A stretch of 64,000 bases of DNA from positions 114,018 through 178,017 of the forward strand of contig NZ_JBEXNL010000008.1 of the NCBI RefSeq assembly GCF_040611135.1, written 5' to 3'. Position 1 is the stretch's first letter, and the number at the start of each line of letters is the position of its first letter. The DNA is from Tsukamurella sp040611135 (lineage in GTDB: Bacteria > Actinomycetota > Actinomycetes > Mycobacteriales > Mycobacteriaceae). Positions 6,812 to 14,176 of the stretch are shown one piece after another. The position numbers and the translations under genes were made by a program. The notes below the pieces were generated by a model that saw nothing but the letters and a program-made list of their open reading frames with translations, was not told the origin of the DNA and did no database searches.

Positions 6812-8071
6812 ATGTCTCATTACCTCCGCATGACCGTTCCTGTACTCATCGCCGCATTCGTCGCGGCGGGCTGCTCCGCGTCCACGTCGGGCCCGTCGCC
6901 GTCGTCGGCGGCGGCGGGTTCGGACGCCGACGCGCCCGGCGGAGCCACCGAACAACGCCGGGCCGCGCCGCGGCTCGCGATCACCTACGAGGGCGGTGTC
7001 GAGATCGTCGACGCCACCTCCCTGCAGAAGGTCGCCGACATCCCCGGCGAGGGCTATCTCCGGGCGAACCCCGCCGGGGACGGGCGGCACGTGTTCCTCT
7101 CCGAGGGCACGGAATTCCGGCTCCTCGACCTCGGAGCATGGTCCGTCCCGCACGGCGACCATCAGCACTTCTACACCGCTGCGCCGCGTCGTACGGACAT
7201 CCGGATCGAGGCGCCCGAACCCGGCCACGTGGTGCGCCACGACGGCCGGACCGTGCTGTTCGCGGACGGCACCGGTGCGGTGACCTCCGTCCTGTCCGGT
7301 GCGGTGGCCGACCCGAACGCGCCCCGCGCGACCTACACGGCGCCGAAGCCGCACCACGGCGTCGCCGTGGAACGCGCGGACGGGTCGATGCTGGTCACCG
7401 TCGGCGATGAGAAGTCGCGCACGGGTGTCGCGATCCTCGACCACGAGCGGCGGACCGTCGCCCAGAGCGATCAGTGTCCGGGCGTGCACGGCGAGGGCGC
7501 GGCCGAGGGCGGTGTCGTGGTCTTCGGCTGCGAGGACGGCGTGCTCGTCGTGCGCGGAAACGAGATCACCAAGACGCCCGCGCCGACGCCGGGATACGCG
7601 CGGACCGGCAATGTGGCGGCCACCGAGGCGCACGCCGTGGTCCTGGGCGACTACAAGGTGGACAAGGCGGCGAAACCGGAGCGTCCGACCCGGATCAGCC
7701 TCATCGACACCCGCACCGGTGCCGTGAAGCTCGTCGACCTGCCCGCGTCCTACAGCTTCCGCTCCCTCGCGCGCGGTCAGTTCGGTGAGGCACTCGTGCT
7801 CGGCACAGACGGGATGCTCCGCATCCTCGACCCCGAGACGGGAACGGTGACACGAGAGGTGAGGGCCACGGCGCCGTGGACCGAGGACGCGAACTGGCAG
7901 GAGCCGCGGCCGGCGGTGTTCACGCTGGGGTCCACCGCGTTCGTCACGGAGCCCGCCACCAAGTCGATCGTCGCCATCGACATCCCGTCGGGCACGGAGC
8001 GGCGGCGCAACGTGCTCGAGCACACCCCCGACGAGGTGTCGGGCGTCACCGGGGTCGGCGTGACTCACTAG
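6812..8071 (+). CDS. AztD-like zinc metallochaperone lipoprotein (beta-propeller)
   Basis: 419 residues. The N-terminus is a lipoprotein signal with lipobox VAAGC followed by a Ser/Pro/Gly-rich linker. The rest is repetitive beta-propeller sequence with a His-rich segment HGDHQHFYT near residue 115 and scattered histidines (HHGVAV, VHGEG) of the kind that bind zinc in AztD of Paracoccus, which passes zinc to the AztC solute-binding protein. No aztABC transporter is adjacent, so the role is inferred. Three in-frame ATG codons exist (6797, 6812, 6830); 6812 is preferred because MSHYLRM gives the signal a basic n-region and leaves room for a promoter at the Zur-like site. A generic WD40-like lipoprotein is the alternative. 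Confidence 0.6.
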   Translation: MSHYLRMTVPVLIAAFVAAGCSASTSGPSPSSAAAGSDADAPGGATEQRRAAPRLAITYEGGVEIVDATSLQKVADIPGEGYLRANPAGDGRHVFLSEGTEFRLLDLGAWSVPHGDHQHFYTAAPRRTDIRIEAPEPGHVVRHDGRTVLFADGTGAVTSVLSGAVADPNAPRATYTAPKPHHGVAVERADGSMLVTVGDEKSRTGVAILDHERRTVAQSDQCPGVHGEGAAEGGVVVFGCEDGVLVVRGNEITKTPAPTPGYARTGNVAATEAHAVVLGDYKVDKAAKPERPTRISLIDTRTGAVKLVDLPASYSFRSLARGQFGEALVLGTDGMLRILDPETGTVTREVRATAPWTEDANWQEPRPAVFTLGSTAFVTEPATKSIVAIDIPSGTERRRNVLEHTPDEVSGVTGVGVTH

Positions 8072-8081
8072 TCTGAGGGGC

Positions 8082-8951
8082 ATGTTGCGGATCGGACTCA
8101 CGGGTGGCATCGGCGCGGGCAAGTCGACGGTGGCGAAGGAACTCGCCGCCCTCGGCGCCGTGATCGTGGACGGCGACAAGATCGCCCGGGAGGTCGTCGA
8201 GCCGGGCACGCCGGGGCTCGCCGCACTCGTCGAGGCCTTCGGGGACGGGATCCTCGCCGAGGACGGCAGCCTCGACCGCCCCGCCCTCGCCGCGATCGCC
8301 TTCTCCGACGACGAGTCCCGCGAGAAGCTCAACGCGATCACCCACCCGCTGGTACGTGCTCGCGGGCAGGAGCTGATCGACGCGGCCGACCCCGACGCCG
8401 TGATCGTGCAGGACACTCCGCTGCTCGTCGAGATCAAGGTGGCGCCGATGTTCCACCTGGTGATCATCGTCTGGGTCGACGAGGAGGAGCGGGTCCGGCG
8501 GCTCGTCGGCTCGCGCGGGATGGACGAGGCCGACGCGCGCGCCCGCATCGCCGCGCAGGCCACCGACGAGCAGCGCCGGGCCGTCGCCGACGTGTGGCTG
8601 GAGAACACCGGCACCGAGGAGGAGACCCGCGCCGCGGTCCGCGCACTGTGGGCCGAGCGCATCGCGCCCTTCGCCGCGAACGTCGCGGCGCATCGTCCGG
8701 CCGACGGGGCCCCACGGCTCGACGACCCGGCGTACGCCGAGCGGCTCGTCGGGCGGCTGTGGGTCACCCTCGGCGCGGACGCGACCTCCGTCACCGCCGA
8801 CGGTGCCGCCGCCACCGTGAAGCTCGCCGACGGTGTCGCCGTGGAGGCGGTCGCCGATCGGCTCGCCGACGCCGGCTTCGCTCCGGTCGGTGCGGGCCTG
8901 TTCGAGGGCTCCGACCCGGGCCGCGCGGTGACGGTGCGCGTCGAGGCGTAG
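8082..8951 (+). CDS. coaE: Dephospho-CoA kinase with short C-terminal extension
   Basis: 289 residues. The last step of coenzyme A synthesis is ATP-dependent phosphorylation of dephospho-CoA. The P-loop LTGGIGAGKS is at residues 6-15, with DGDKIARE, the lid region RLVGSRGMDEADARARIAAQ and the C-terminal VWLENTGT following. The kinase ends near residue 200. In mycobacteria CoaE continues into a GrpB-like domain (about 407 residues in total); here only about 85 residues follow, starting APRLDDPAYAERLVGRLW, which look like a shortened or degenerate remnant of that extension. It starts 10 nt after the AztD-like gene, and the rpsA-coaE order is conserved in the order. Confidence 0.95.
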   Translation: MLRIGLTGGIGAGKSTVAKELAALGAVIVDGDKIAREVVEPGTPGLAALVEAFGDGILAEDGSLDRPALAAIAFSDDESREKLNAITHPLVRARGQELIDAADPDAVIVQDTPLLVEIKVAPMFHLVIIVWVDEEERVRRLVGSRGMDEADARARIAAQATDEQRRAVADVWLENTGTEEETRAAVRALWAERIAPFAANVAAHRPADGAPRLDDPAYAERLVGRLWVTLGADATSVTADGAAATVKLADGVAVEAVADRLADAGFAPVGAGLFEGSDPGRAVTVRVEA

Positions 8952-9070
8952 CTCCCAGCGGGTACGGCCGCGTCCGGCGAAATGTCGGACTCCGCTGAGT
9001 CGTCGATGCTCGCGCCCGCGTGTCCGCGGCGATCGTCGCACGGGGTCGTTCGATCGGGTACACACTGAGG

Positions 9071-9097
9071 AATGCTTCGCATTTCCCGGTGCGAAGC
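9071..9097 (+). promoter_or_regulatory. Two mutually exclusive small hairpins before the permease gene
   Basis: AATGC (9071-9075) can pair with GCATT (9079-9083), or GCTTCGC (9074-9080) with GCGAAGC (9091-9097). The two folds share bases and cannot coexist. They lie 23 nt upstream of the permease start, inside the probable 5' UTR. The function is unknown. Confidence 0.3.
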
Positions 9098-9119
9098 CTT
9101 TCGACGAGACGAGGTGCAG

Positions 9120-10817
9120 ATGTCCGAGACGCGATCCAGTGCCGCACCACCACCTCAGCCGGCGGCGATCTCCCGCGAGGACGAGGGCTACAACAAGGGC
9201 ATCAAGCCGCGCCAGCTGCAGATGATCGCGATCGGCGGCGCGATCGGTACCGGCCTGTTCCTCGGCGCCGGCGGGCGCCTCCGGGACGCCGGGCCCGGAC
9301 TGTTCCTGGTCTACGCGGTGTGCGGCGTCTTCGTCTTCCTCATCCTCCGCGCCATGGGCGAGCTGGTGCTGCACCGCCCCTCGTCGGGCTCCTTCGTCTC
9401 CTACGCACGCGAGTTCTACGGCGAGAAGGCGGCATTCGTCGCCGGGTGGATGTACTTCCTGAACTGGGCGATGACCGCGATCGTCGACACCACGGCGATC
9501 GCGACCTACTTCCACTTCTGGAAGGCCTTCGACCCTATTCCGCAGTGGCTGCTGGCGCTGATCGCGCTCGTCATCGTCCTCTCGGTGAACCTGGTGTCCG
9601 TCAAGCTGTTCGGTGAGATGGAGTTCTGGGCGGCGCTGATCAAGGTCGTCGCGCTGGTCGCGTTCCTCGTGGTCGGCACCGTCTTCCTCGCCGGCCGCTA
9701 CGAGATCCAGGGCGCGAGCACCGGACTCGGCATGGTCTCGCATCACGGCGGCTGGTTCCCGACCGGCGTGCTGCCCCTGGTCGTCGTGACCTCGGGCGTG
9801 GTCTTCGCATACGCCGCAGTCGAACTCGTGGGCACCGCGGCCGGCGAGACCGAGAACCCCGAGAAGGTCATGCCGCGCGCGATCAACTCGGTGATCGCCC
9901 GCATCGCGATCTTCTACGTCGGGTCGATCGTGCTCCTGGCGCTGCTGCTGCCCTACACGGAGTACTCCGGCAAGGAGAGCCCGTTCGTCACCTTCTTCTC
10001 GAAGCTCGGCTTCGAGGGGGCCGGCGACCTGATGAACGTCGTGGTGCTCACGGCGGCCTTCTCGAGCCTCAACGCGGGCCTGTACTCGACCGGCCGGATC
10101 CTGCGATCGATGGCGATGAACGGCAGCGGCCCGAAGTTCACGGGCGTGATGTCCAAGCACGGCGTGCCCTACGGCGGCATCCTGCTGACCGCGGTGATCT
10201 GCCTGTTCGGCGTGGTGCTCAACGCGTTCAACCCCGGACAGGCGTTCGAGATCGTCCTCAACGTCTCGGCACTCGGCATCCTCTCCTCCTGGGCGACCAT
10301 CGTGCTCTGCCAGATGAAGCTCAAGAGCGAGGCCGATGCCGGGCGCATGACCAGGCCGGCGTTCCGGATGCCCCTGGCGCCGTGGTCGGCGTACCTCACG
10401 CTCGCCTTCCTGTTCGCGGTCCTCGTGCTGATGGGCTTCGACCGGCCGATCGGGACGTGGACGGTGGCCAGCCTGGTCGTCATCGTCCCGATGCTCGTCG
10501 GCGGCTGGTACCTCGTGCGGGGCCGCGTGATCGAGGAGGCCCGCGCCCGCGAGGGTTACACCGGTGAGTTCCCCGTCGTTGCCAACGTGCCGGTCGACGG
10601 GGGCAGCGGAAAGCCGTCGTGGTTGCGTCGCTTCTACGACCGGTACCGCGACGCCTCACGACCGCCGCTGTACGGCATGGTGCTGGTCTTCGCCGGCATG
10701 GCCGTGGTCGCGGTCACCGCCTACTACCACCTCGGGTGGTGGTCGATCATCGGCTACGTCGTGGCCGCCGTGATGGCGATCGTCGGATTCGCGTTGGCCT
10801 TCCGAGACCTCTCGTAA
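9120..10817 (+). CDS. ansP: Amino acid permease, AnsP/L-asparagine permease type
   Basis: 565 residues of the amino acid-polyamine-organocation superfamily, AAT group, with about 12 membrane helices. Family marks are KPRQLQMIAIGGAIGTGLFL in helix 1, MGELVLHRPSSGSFVSYARE, FAYAAVELVGTAAGETENP and GLYSTGRILRSMAMNGSGP. These match the AnsP proteins of mycobacteria closely from memory, so proton-coupled L-asparagine import is the likely job; GabP- and CycA-like substrates cannot be excluded. The ATG at 9120 follows GAGGTG. An extra helix pair after residue 520 (YGMVLVFAGMAVVAVTAYYH) extends the C-terminus. It converges on the DUF402 gene. Confidence 0.85.
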   Translation: MSETRSSAAPPPQPAAISREDEGYNKGIKPRQLQMIAIGGAIGTGLFLGAGGRLRDAGPGLFLVYAVCGVFVFLILRAMGELVLHRPSSGSFVSYAREFYGEKAAFVAGWMYFLNWAMTAIVDTTAIATYFHFWKAFDPIPQWLLALIALVIVLSVNLVSVKLFGEMEFWAALIKVVALVAFLVVGTVFLAGRYEIQGASTGLGMVSHHGGWFPTGVLPLVVVTSGVVFAYAAVELVGTAAGETENPEKVMPRAINSVIARIAIFYVGSIVLLALLLPYTEYSGKESPFVTFFSKLGFEGAGDLMNVVVLTAAFSSLNAGLYSTGRILRSMAMNGSGPKFTGVMSKHGVPYGGILLTAVICLFGVVLNAFNPGQAFEIVLNVSALGILSSWATIVLCQMKLKSEADAGRMTRPAFRMPLAPWSAYLTLAFLFAVLVLMGFDRPIGTWTVASLVVIVPMLVGGWYLVRGRVIEEARAREGYTGEFPVVANVPVDGGSGKPSWLRRFYDRYRDASRPPLYGMVLVFAGMAVVAVTAYYHLGWWSIIGYVVAAVMAIVGFALAFRDLS

Positions 10818-10829
10818 CTCCGGAATTCC

Positions 10830-11639
10830 TCAGCGCCACGTGATCGGCGCGCCCTCCGCGGCGAGCCACGCGTCCACGTCGTGCCCGTGCGCCGTGACCC
10901 CGGCGACGGCGCGAGTGGCGGCGCGGATCGCGCGTTCCGCATCCTGTGCGCTCACAAGGTCGGCGGAGGTCGCGGCCACGAGCTCGTCGACGTCGATCAG
11001 TTCGATCGGGCGGCCCGGGTGTTCGACCAGGTCGAGGTACCAGTCCTCGGTGCGCCACAGGTTCCCGTCGCGTCGTACCCGCGCGACGTCGAGGTAGACC
11101 CGCTGGTCCCGCTCGTTGCCGGGGGTGAAATGGAAGATGTTGGCCCGCAGGTCGAACGCCGGGAGCAGCCAGGACTCGAGCGCGTCGAACTTCGGATGGT
11201 CCGACCGGCGGTACATGTACAGGCCGAAGGTCGTCTCCCGGAACTCCTCGACCTCACGCACGAACCCCTTCGGGTCGGTGTTCGTCATCGCCGGCGGGTC
11301 CAACACCTCGCGCTTGGGCGGATGGATCGCGCCGTCGTCCACCGCGGGGTCGGCGGTGAGGCGGAGCACCAGGGTGACCTCGGTCCCGCCCCGCGGCCGG
11401 CCGACCACGGCGCCGGAGGGACGGAAGCCGTGGCGCCGCAGCAGTGCCGAGAGCGCCTCGTGGTGCGTGCGGACCAGGATCCCGTCCTGGCCCGTGGCGC
11501 GCTCCCGCGCGGCGTCGAGCAGCGCCGGTACCGCGTCCTCCGCGGCGTCGAGCATCGTCAGATCCAGCCACCCGCCGCCGATCGCACCGATCGCCGCGGC
11601 GCCGTCGACGGTGAGCTCGAAGGTCTCGTCCGCGTCCAT
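10830..11639 (-). CDS. DUF402 protein with GNAT-like N-terminal half
   Basis: 269 residues. Residues about 115-220 form a DUF402 domain (FRETTFGLYMYRRSD, LRANIFHFTPGNERDQRVYL, GNLWRTEDWYLDLVE), a beta-barrel fold that in some Gram-positive members is a nucleoside phosphatase. The first 105 residues end HEALSALLRRHGFRPSGAVV and then a beta-strand, like the last motifs of a GNAT acetyltransferase, but the acetyl-CoA loop is not evident, so this half may be inactive. The ATG is at 11639. It is divergent from the TRM11-like gene with only 35 nt between starts, and convergent with the permease gene. Confidence 0.75.
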   Translation of the reverse strand: MDADETFELTVDGAAAIGAIGGGWLDLTMLDAAEDAVPALLDAARERATGQDGILVRTHHEALSALLRRHGFRPSGAVVGRPRGGTEVTLVLRLTADPAVDDGAIHPPKREVLDPPAMTNTDPKGFVREVEEFRETTFGLYMYRRSDHPKFDALESWLLPAFDLRANIFHFTPGNERDQRVYLDVARVRRDGNLWRTEDWYLDLVEHPGRPIELIDVDELVAATSADLVSAQDAERAIRAATRAVAGVTAHGHDVDAWLAAEGAPITWR

Positions 11640-11674
11640 TCGTCCACGATACGACGCCTCGCTAGGATTCCCGG

Positions 11675-12706
11675 GTGCCTCGCTACGCGCTTCTCCCCGC
11701 CCCCGCCGCCAACCGCGTCTACGCCGAGGCGGCTGCCTCCATGGTGCGCGCCGAGCTGACCGTGCTGAGCCGCGCCGCGCTCGACGGGCGGATCGGCACC
11801 GTCGGGACCGAGACGCTGGCCGGCGTGGAGTACCTCGCCTTCGAGGCCGACGAACTGACCCAGCAGGACCTGGGATTCCTCGGCCTGACCTCGGCGTTCT
11901 ACGCGCTCTTCGAGGTCGACGGTGACCGGCTGCGGCCCGTCGCCGTGCCCTCGCCCGACAGGTACCCGTCGGACCTGCTGACCATCCTCAAGTACCAGGG
12001 CAAGACGAACGAGCAGTTCACGAGGCTCGTGCTCAACGCGACCGCGGCGTCGACGGCCAGGCCCGAGGGCGTGCTCGACGGGTCGCTGCACGTCCTCGAC
12101 CCCGTGTGCGGCCGCGGCACCACCCTGAGTCAGGCCGTGATGTACGGGCTGCCGGTGACCGGCGTGGACATCGACACCAAGGACTTCGAGCTCTACAGCT
12201 CGTTCTTCACCACCTGGCTCAAGGACCACCGGTTCAAGCACGCCGCCTCGACCACCCCGGTGCGCCGCGAGAAGTCGGTGATCGCCAAGAAGTACGCGGT
12301 GGACTTCGCGGCCGACAAGGCCGACTACCTGGCGGGGCAGAAGCAACGCCTGACCTTCTACGCCGCCGACACACTGCTGACCTCCCAACTGGTCAAGCCC
12401 GGCACCGTCGACGTGCTGATCGGCGACCTGCCCTACGGCGTGCAGCACGGCAGCCGGGGGCCCCGCGGCCTCGTGCGGAACCCCCTCGAACTGCTGGAGG
12501 CCGCGCTCCCGGGGTGGGCGACCCGGTTGCGCACCGGTGGCGCGATGGGGCTGGCCTGGAACACCCGGGTCGCGCCGCGGGACCAGGTGGGCCGGGTGCT
12601 GGAGTCCGCCGGCCTGACGGTGCTGGACGGGCCCGGGTACGACGACCTGCGGCACCGCGTGGACCGGGTGATCACCCGCGACGTCATCGTGGCCCGCCGC
12701 GACTGA
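11675..12706 (+). CDS. TRM11/UPF0020-type RNA methyltransferase
   Basis: 343 residues. A variable N-terminal half (with FYALFEVDGDRLRPV) precedes a Rossmann methyltransferase: motif I HVLDPVCGRGTTLSQAVMYG, the acidic VTGVDID, and the catalytic motif IGDLPYGVQHGSRG, a D-L-P-Y variant of the N/D-PP-Y motif used for N-methylation of purines in RNA. Homologues methylate tRNA guanosine; the substrate here is inferred. The region between motifs carries a long charged insert (about 185-235). It starts at GTG 11675 and ends 9 nt before the convergent cupin gene. Confidence 0.75.
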   Translation: MPRYALLPAPAANRVYAEAAASMVRAELTVLSRAALDGRIGTVGTETLAGVEYLAFEADELTQQDLGFLGLTSAFYALFEVDGDRLRPVAVPSPDRYPSDLLTILKYQGKTNEQFTRLVLNATAASTARPEGVLDGSLHVLDPVCGRGTTLSQAVMYGLPVTGVDIDTKDFELYSSFFTTWLKDHRFKHAASTTPVRREKSVIAKKYAVDFAADKADYLAGQKQRLTFYAADTLLTSQLVKPGTVDVLIGDLPYGVQHGSRGPRGLVRNPLELLEAALPGWATRLRTGGAMGLAWNTRVAPRDQVGRVLESAGLTVLDGPGYDDLRHRVDRVITRDVIVARRD

Positions 12707-12715
12707 TCGCCCCGG

Positions 12716-13252
12716 TCAGGTGCGCTCCGCACCGATCAGCACGCAGGCCACGACGCACGGTTCCGTGCCGGTGTTCCGCCAGGTGTGCCACGTGCCGCGC
12801 TGCACGACCGTGTCTCCGGGGCCCAGGTCGACCTGCCCGTCGTCCGTCTCGAGCGTCACCCGGCCCGAGACGACGTAGGCGTAGTCGACGGTGTCCGACC
12901 GGTGCCGCCCGGCGTCGGAGTCGTCCACGGTGTCCGCCAAGCCGACGAAGGTGTCGCCGTCGATCGCGGCGCGGCTCACGGACTGTCTCTCGTCGCTCTC
13001 CGGCATGAAGGTGAACAGGTAGAAGCGGTGGCCGCCGGGGCCGGGGAAGAAGGGAACCGTCGTCGATGGTAGGTCGTGATCCGGACCGACCCGATCGATG
13101 CCATCGGGTGTGCCCCAGAGGAAGGTGCCGGAGAACAGCACCTCACCGTCCGGCCCGCGGTTGATCGTCTGCTCGACCGTGAGGTCCTCCAGGCGGGACC
13201 CGCCCGACTCGGTCACCGAGGTCACGACGACCCGGGTGCGTTCGGGGCTCAC
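12716..13252 (-). CDS. Cupin-domain protein
   Basis: 178 residues. A C-terminal cupin (about 115-178) has motif 1 in HRSDTVDYAYVVSGRVTLET and motif 2 in GPGDTVVQRGTWHTWRN, with a His available for metal. The N-terminal half (about 1-110) contains a FYLFTFMPES stretch seen also in the first gene of this operon. The start overlaps the stop of the upstream NTF2-like gene by 4 nt (ATGA), so the two are translationally coupled. It is probably a non-haem metal enzyme or sensor acting on a small hydrophobic substrate; the function is unknown. Confidence 0.8.
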   Translation of the reverse strand: MSPERTRVVVTSVTESGGSRLEDLTVEQTINRGPDGEVLFSGTFLWGTPDGIDRVGPDHDLPSTTVPFFPGPGGHRFYLFTFMPESDERQSVSRAAIDGDTFVGLADTVDDSDAGRHRSDTVDYAYVVSGRVTLETDDGQVDLGPGDTVVQRGTWHTWRNTGTEPCVVACVLIGAERT

Positions 13253-13587
13253 AGGTCGTACTCCGGGCCGATGTACTCCTCGATGCTGGTCACCTTGCCG
13301 TTCTCGGCACGGATCACGGCGCAGATGTGGACCGTCTTGCCGCGCAGCGGCGCCGAGTACTGGACCACGAACCCGCCGTCCATCAGGGTGAACCGCTCGT
13401 TCGACTTGGGCGGGTGACCGCCGTGATCGGCGACGGCGGCGACGGCGGCCTGGAGCCCGATCGTCTTGTCGTCGAAGCTGTGCCAGATCGTGCAGTCCTC
13501 CGAGCAGAGCGCGGCGTGCGCCCGACTGTCCGACAGGGTGTCGAACCAGGCCTGGGCGAGCTCGGCGGTGGTGAGGGTGGGCATCAT
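13249..13587 (-). CDS. NTF2/SnoaL-like protein
   Basis: 112 residues of the SnoaL/NTF2 cone fold: LTTAELAQAWFDTLSDSRAH, then CSEDCTIWHSFDDKTI, and a closing beta-sheet (TVHICAVIRAENGKVTSIEE, ending YIGPEYD). This fold is used by small isomerases, dehydratases and limonene-epoxide-hydrolase-like enzymes. The ATG at 13587 overlaps the stop of the upstream cupin gene by 4 nt. It is the middle gene of a tightly coupled cupin/NTF2/cupin operon, suggesting one pathway on a shared substrate. Confidence 0.8.
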   Translation of the reverse strand: MMPTLTTAELAQAWFDTLSDSRAHAALCSEDCTIWHSFDDKTIGLQAAVAAVADHGGHPPKSNERFTLMDGGFVVQYSAPLRGKTVHICAVIRAENGKVTSIEEYIGPEYDL

Positions 13588-14039
13588 GCGTCCTTTCCGG
13601 AACGGGGATGGGCCGGGACGATCACGGCCACCATGACGGCGGGCTCGTTGCCGTGGACGTTCCAGGCGTGCCGCGCCCCGCGGTCGACCATGAGGTCGCC
13701 GGGGCCGAGGATCACCTCCTCGGTGTCGAGGGTGAGGCGGACGTGCCCGCTCAGGACGACCGCGAAGTCGACCGTGTCCGTCTGGTGCGTCGGGTGTTCG
13801 TCGCCCGGCTGCATCTCCATCAGGATGAACTTCGCGTTGTGCGCGTTCCACAGTTCGATGCTGGGAACGGCGGTGCACGTGTCGTCGGAGCCCTCGTTGC
13901 TCGCGACGAGTCCGTCGGTGACCCAGGCGAGGGCGACGGGCGGGTAGGGGAGGGGCAGTGCGTCCATCGTGCTGTCGAAGACGACGCAGGACGCGCCCTC
14001 CTCGTTGTGACCGGTGACGACGCGGCGGTTGGTCAGCAT
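13584..14039 (-). CDS. Cupin-domain protein, first gene of cupin/NTF2/cupin operon
   Basis: 151 residues. The cupin core is at about 85-145, with HPTHQTDTVDFAVVLSGHVR as motif 1 and LGPGDLMVDRGARHAWNVHG as motif 2, giving His ligands for a metal. The preceding half has ELWNAHNAKFILMEMQPGDE. GAAGGAGA lies 10 nt before the ATG at 14039. It is paralogous to the third gene of the operon, which shares the same two-part layout. The operon is divergent from uvrB with about 137 nt between them; nothing suggests a role in repair. Confidence 0.8.
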   Translation of the reverse strand: MLTNRRVVTGHNEEGASCVVFDSTMDALPLPYPPVALAWVTDGLVASNEGSDDTCTAVPSIELWNAHNAKFILMEMQPGDEHPTHQTDTVDFAVVLSGHVRLTLDTEEVILGPGDLMVDRGARHAWNVHGNEPAVMVAVIVPAHPRSGKDA

Positions 14040-14147
14040 CTGTCGGGAATCTCCTTCGGGCTTTCTGGTGTACGGCGCCACGGTATGACTGGCATCACAC
14101 CGTCGGCGGCGATTCTCGGTGACCGAGAACCTCGGCGGCGACAGAAC

Positions 14148-14170
14148 TTGTCAGTGTCGCGGCATACGCT
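14148..14170 (+). promoter_or_regulatory. PafBC-type (RecA-independent DNA damage) promoter of uvrB
   Basis: TTGTCAGTG (14148-14156), exactly 8 nt, then TACGCT (14165-14170). This is the TTGTCRGTG-N8-TANNNT promoter (RecA_NDp) that PafBC activates in mycobacteria after DNA damage. The start codon of uvrB is at 14177, so the message is probably leaderless or nearly so. The same element precedes uvrA. Confidence 0.85.
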
Positions 14171-14176
14171 GGTCTC

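Noticed and set aside
14040..14176. LexA (SOS) box before uvrB
   Set aside because: No TCGAAC-N4-GTTCGA-like palindrome was found; the PafBC element accounts for damage control.
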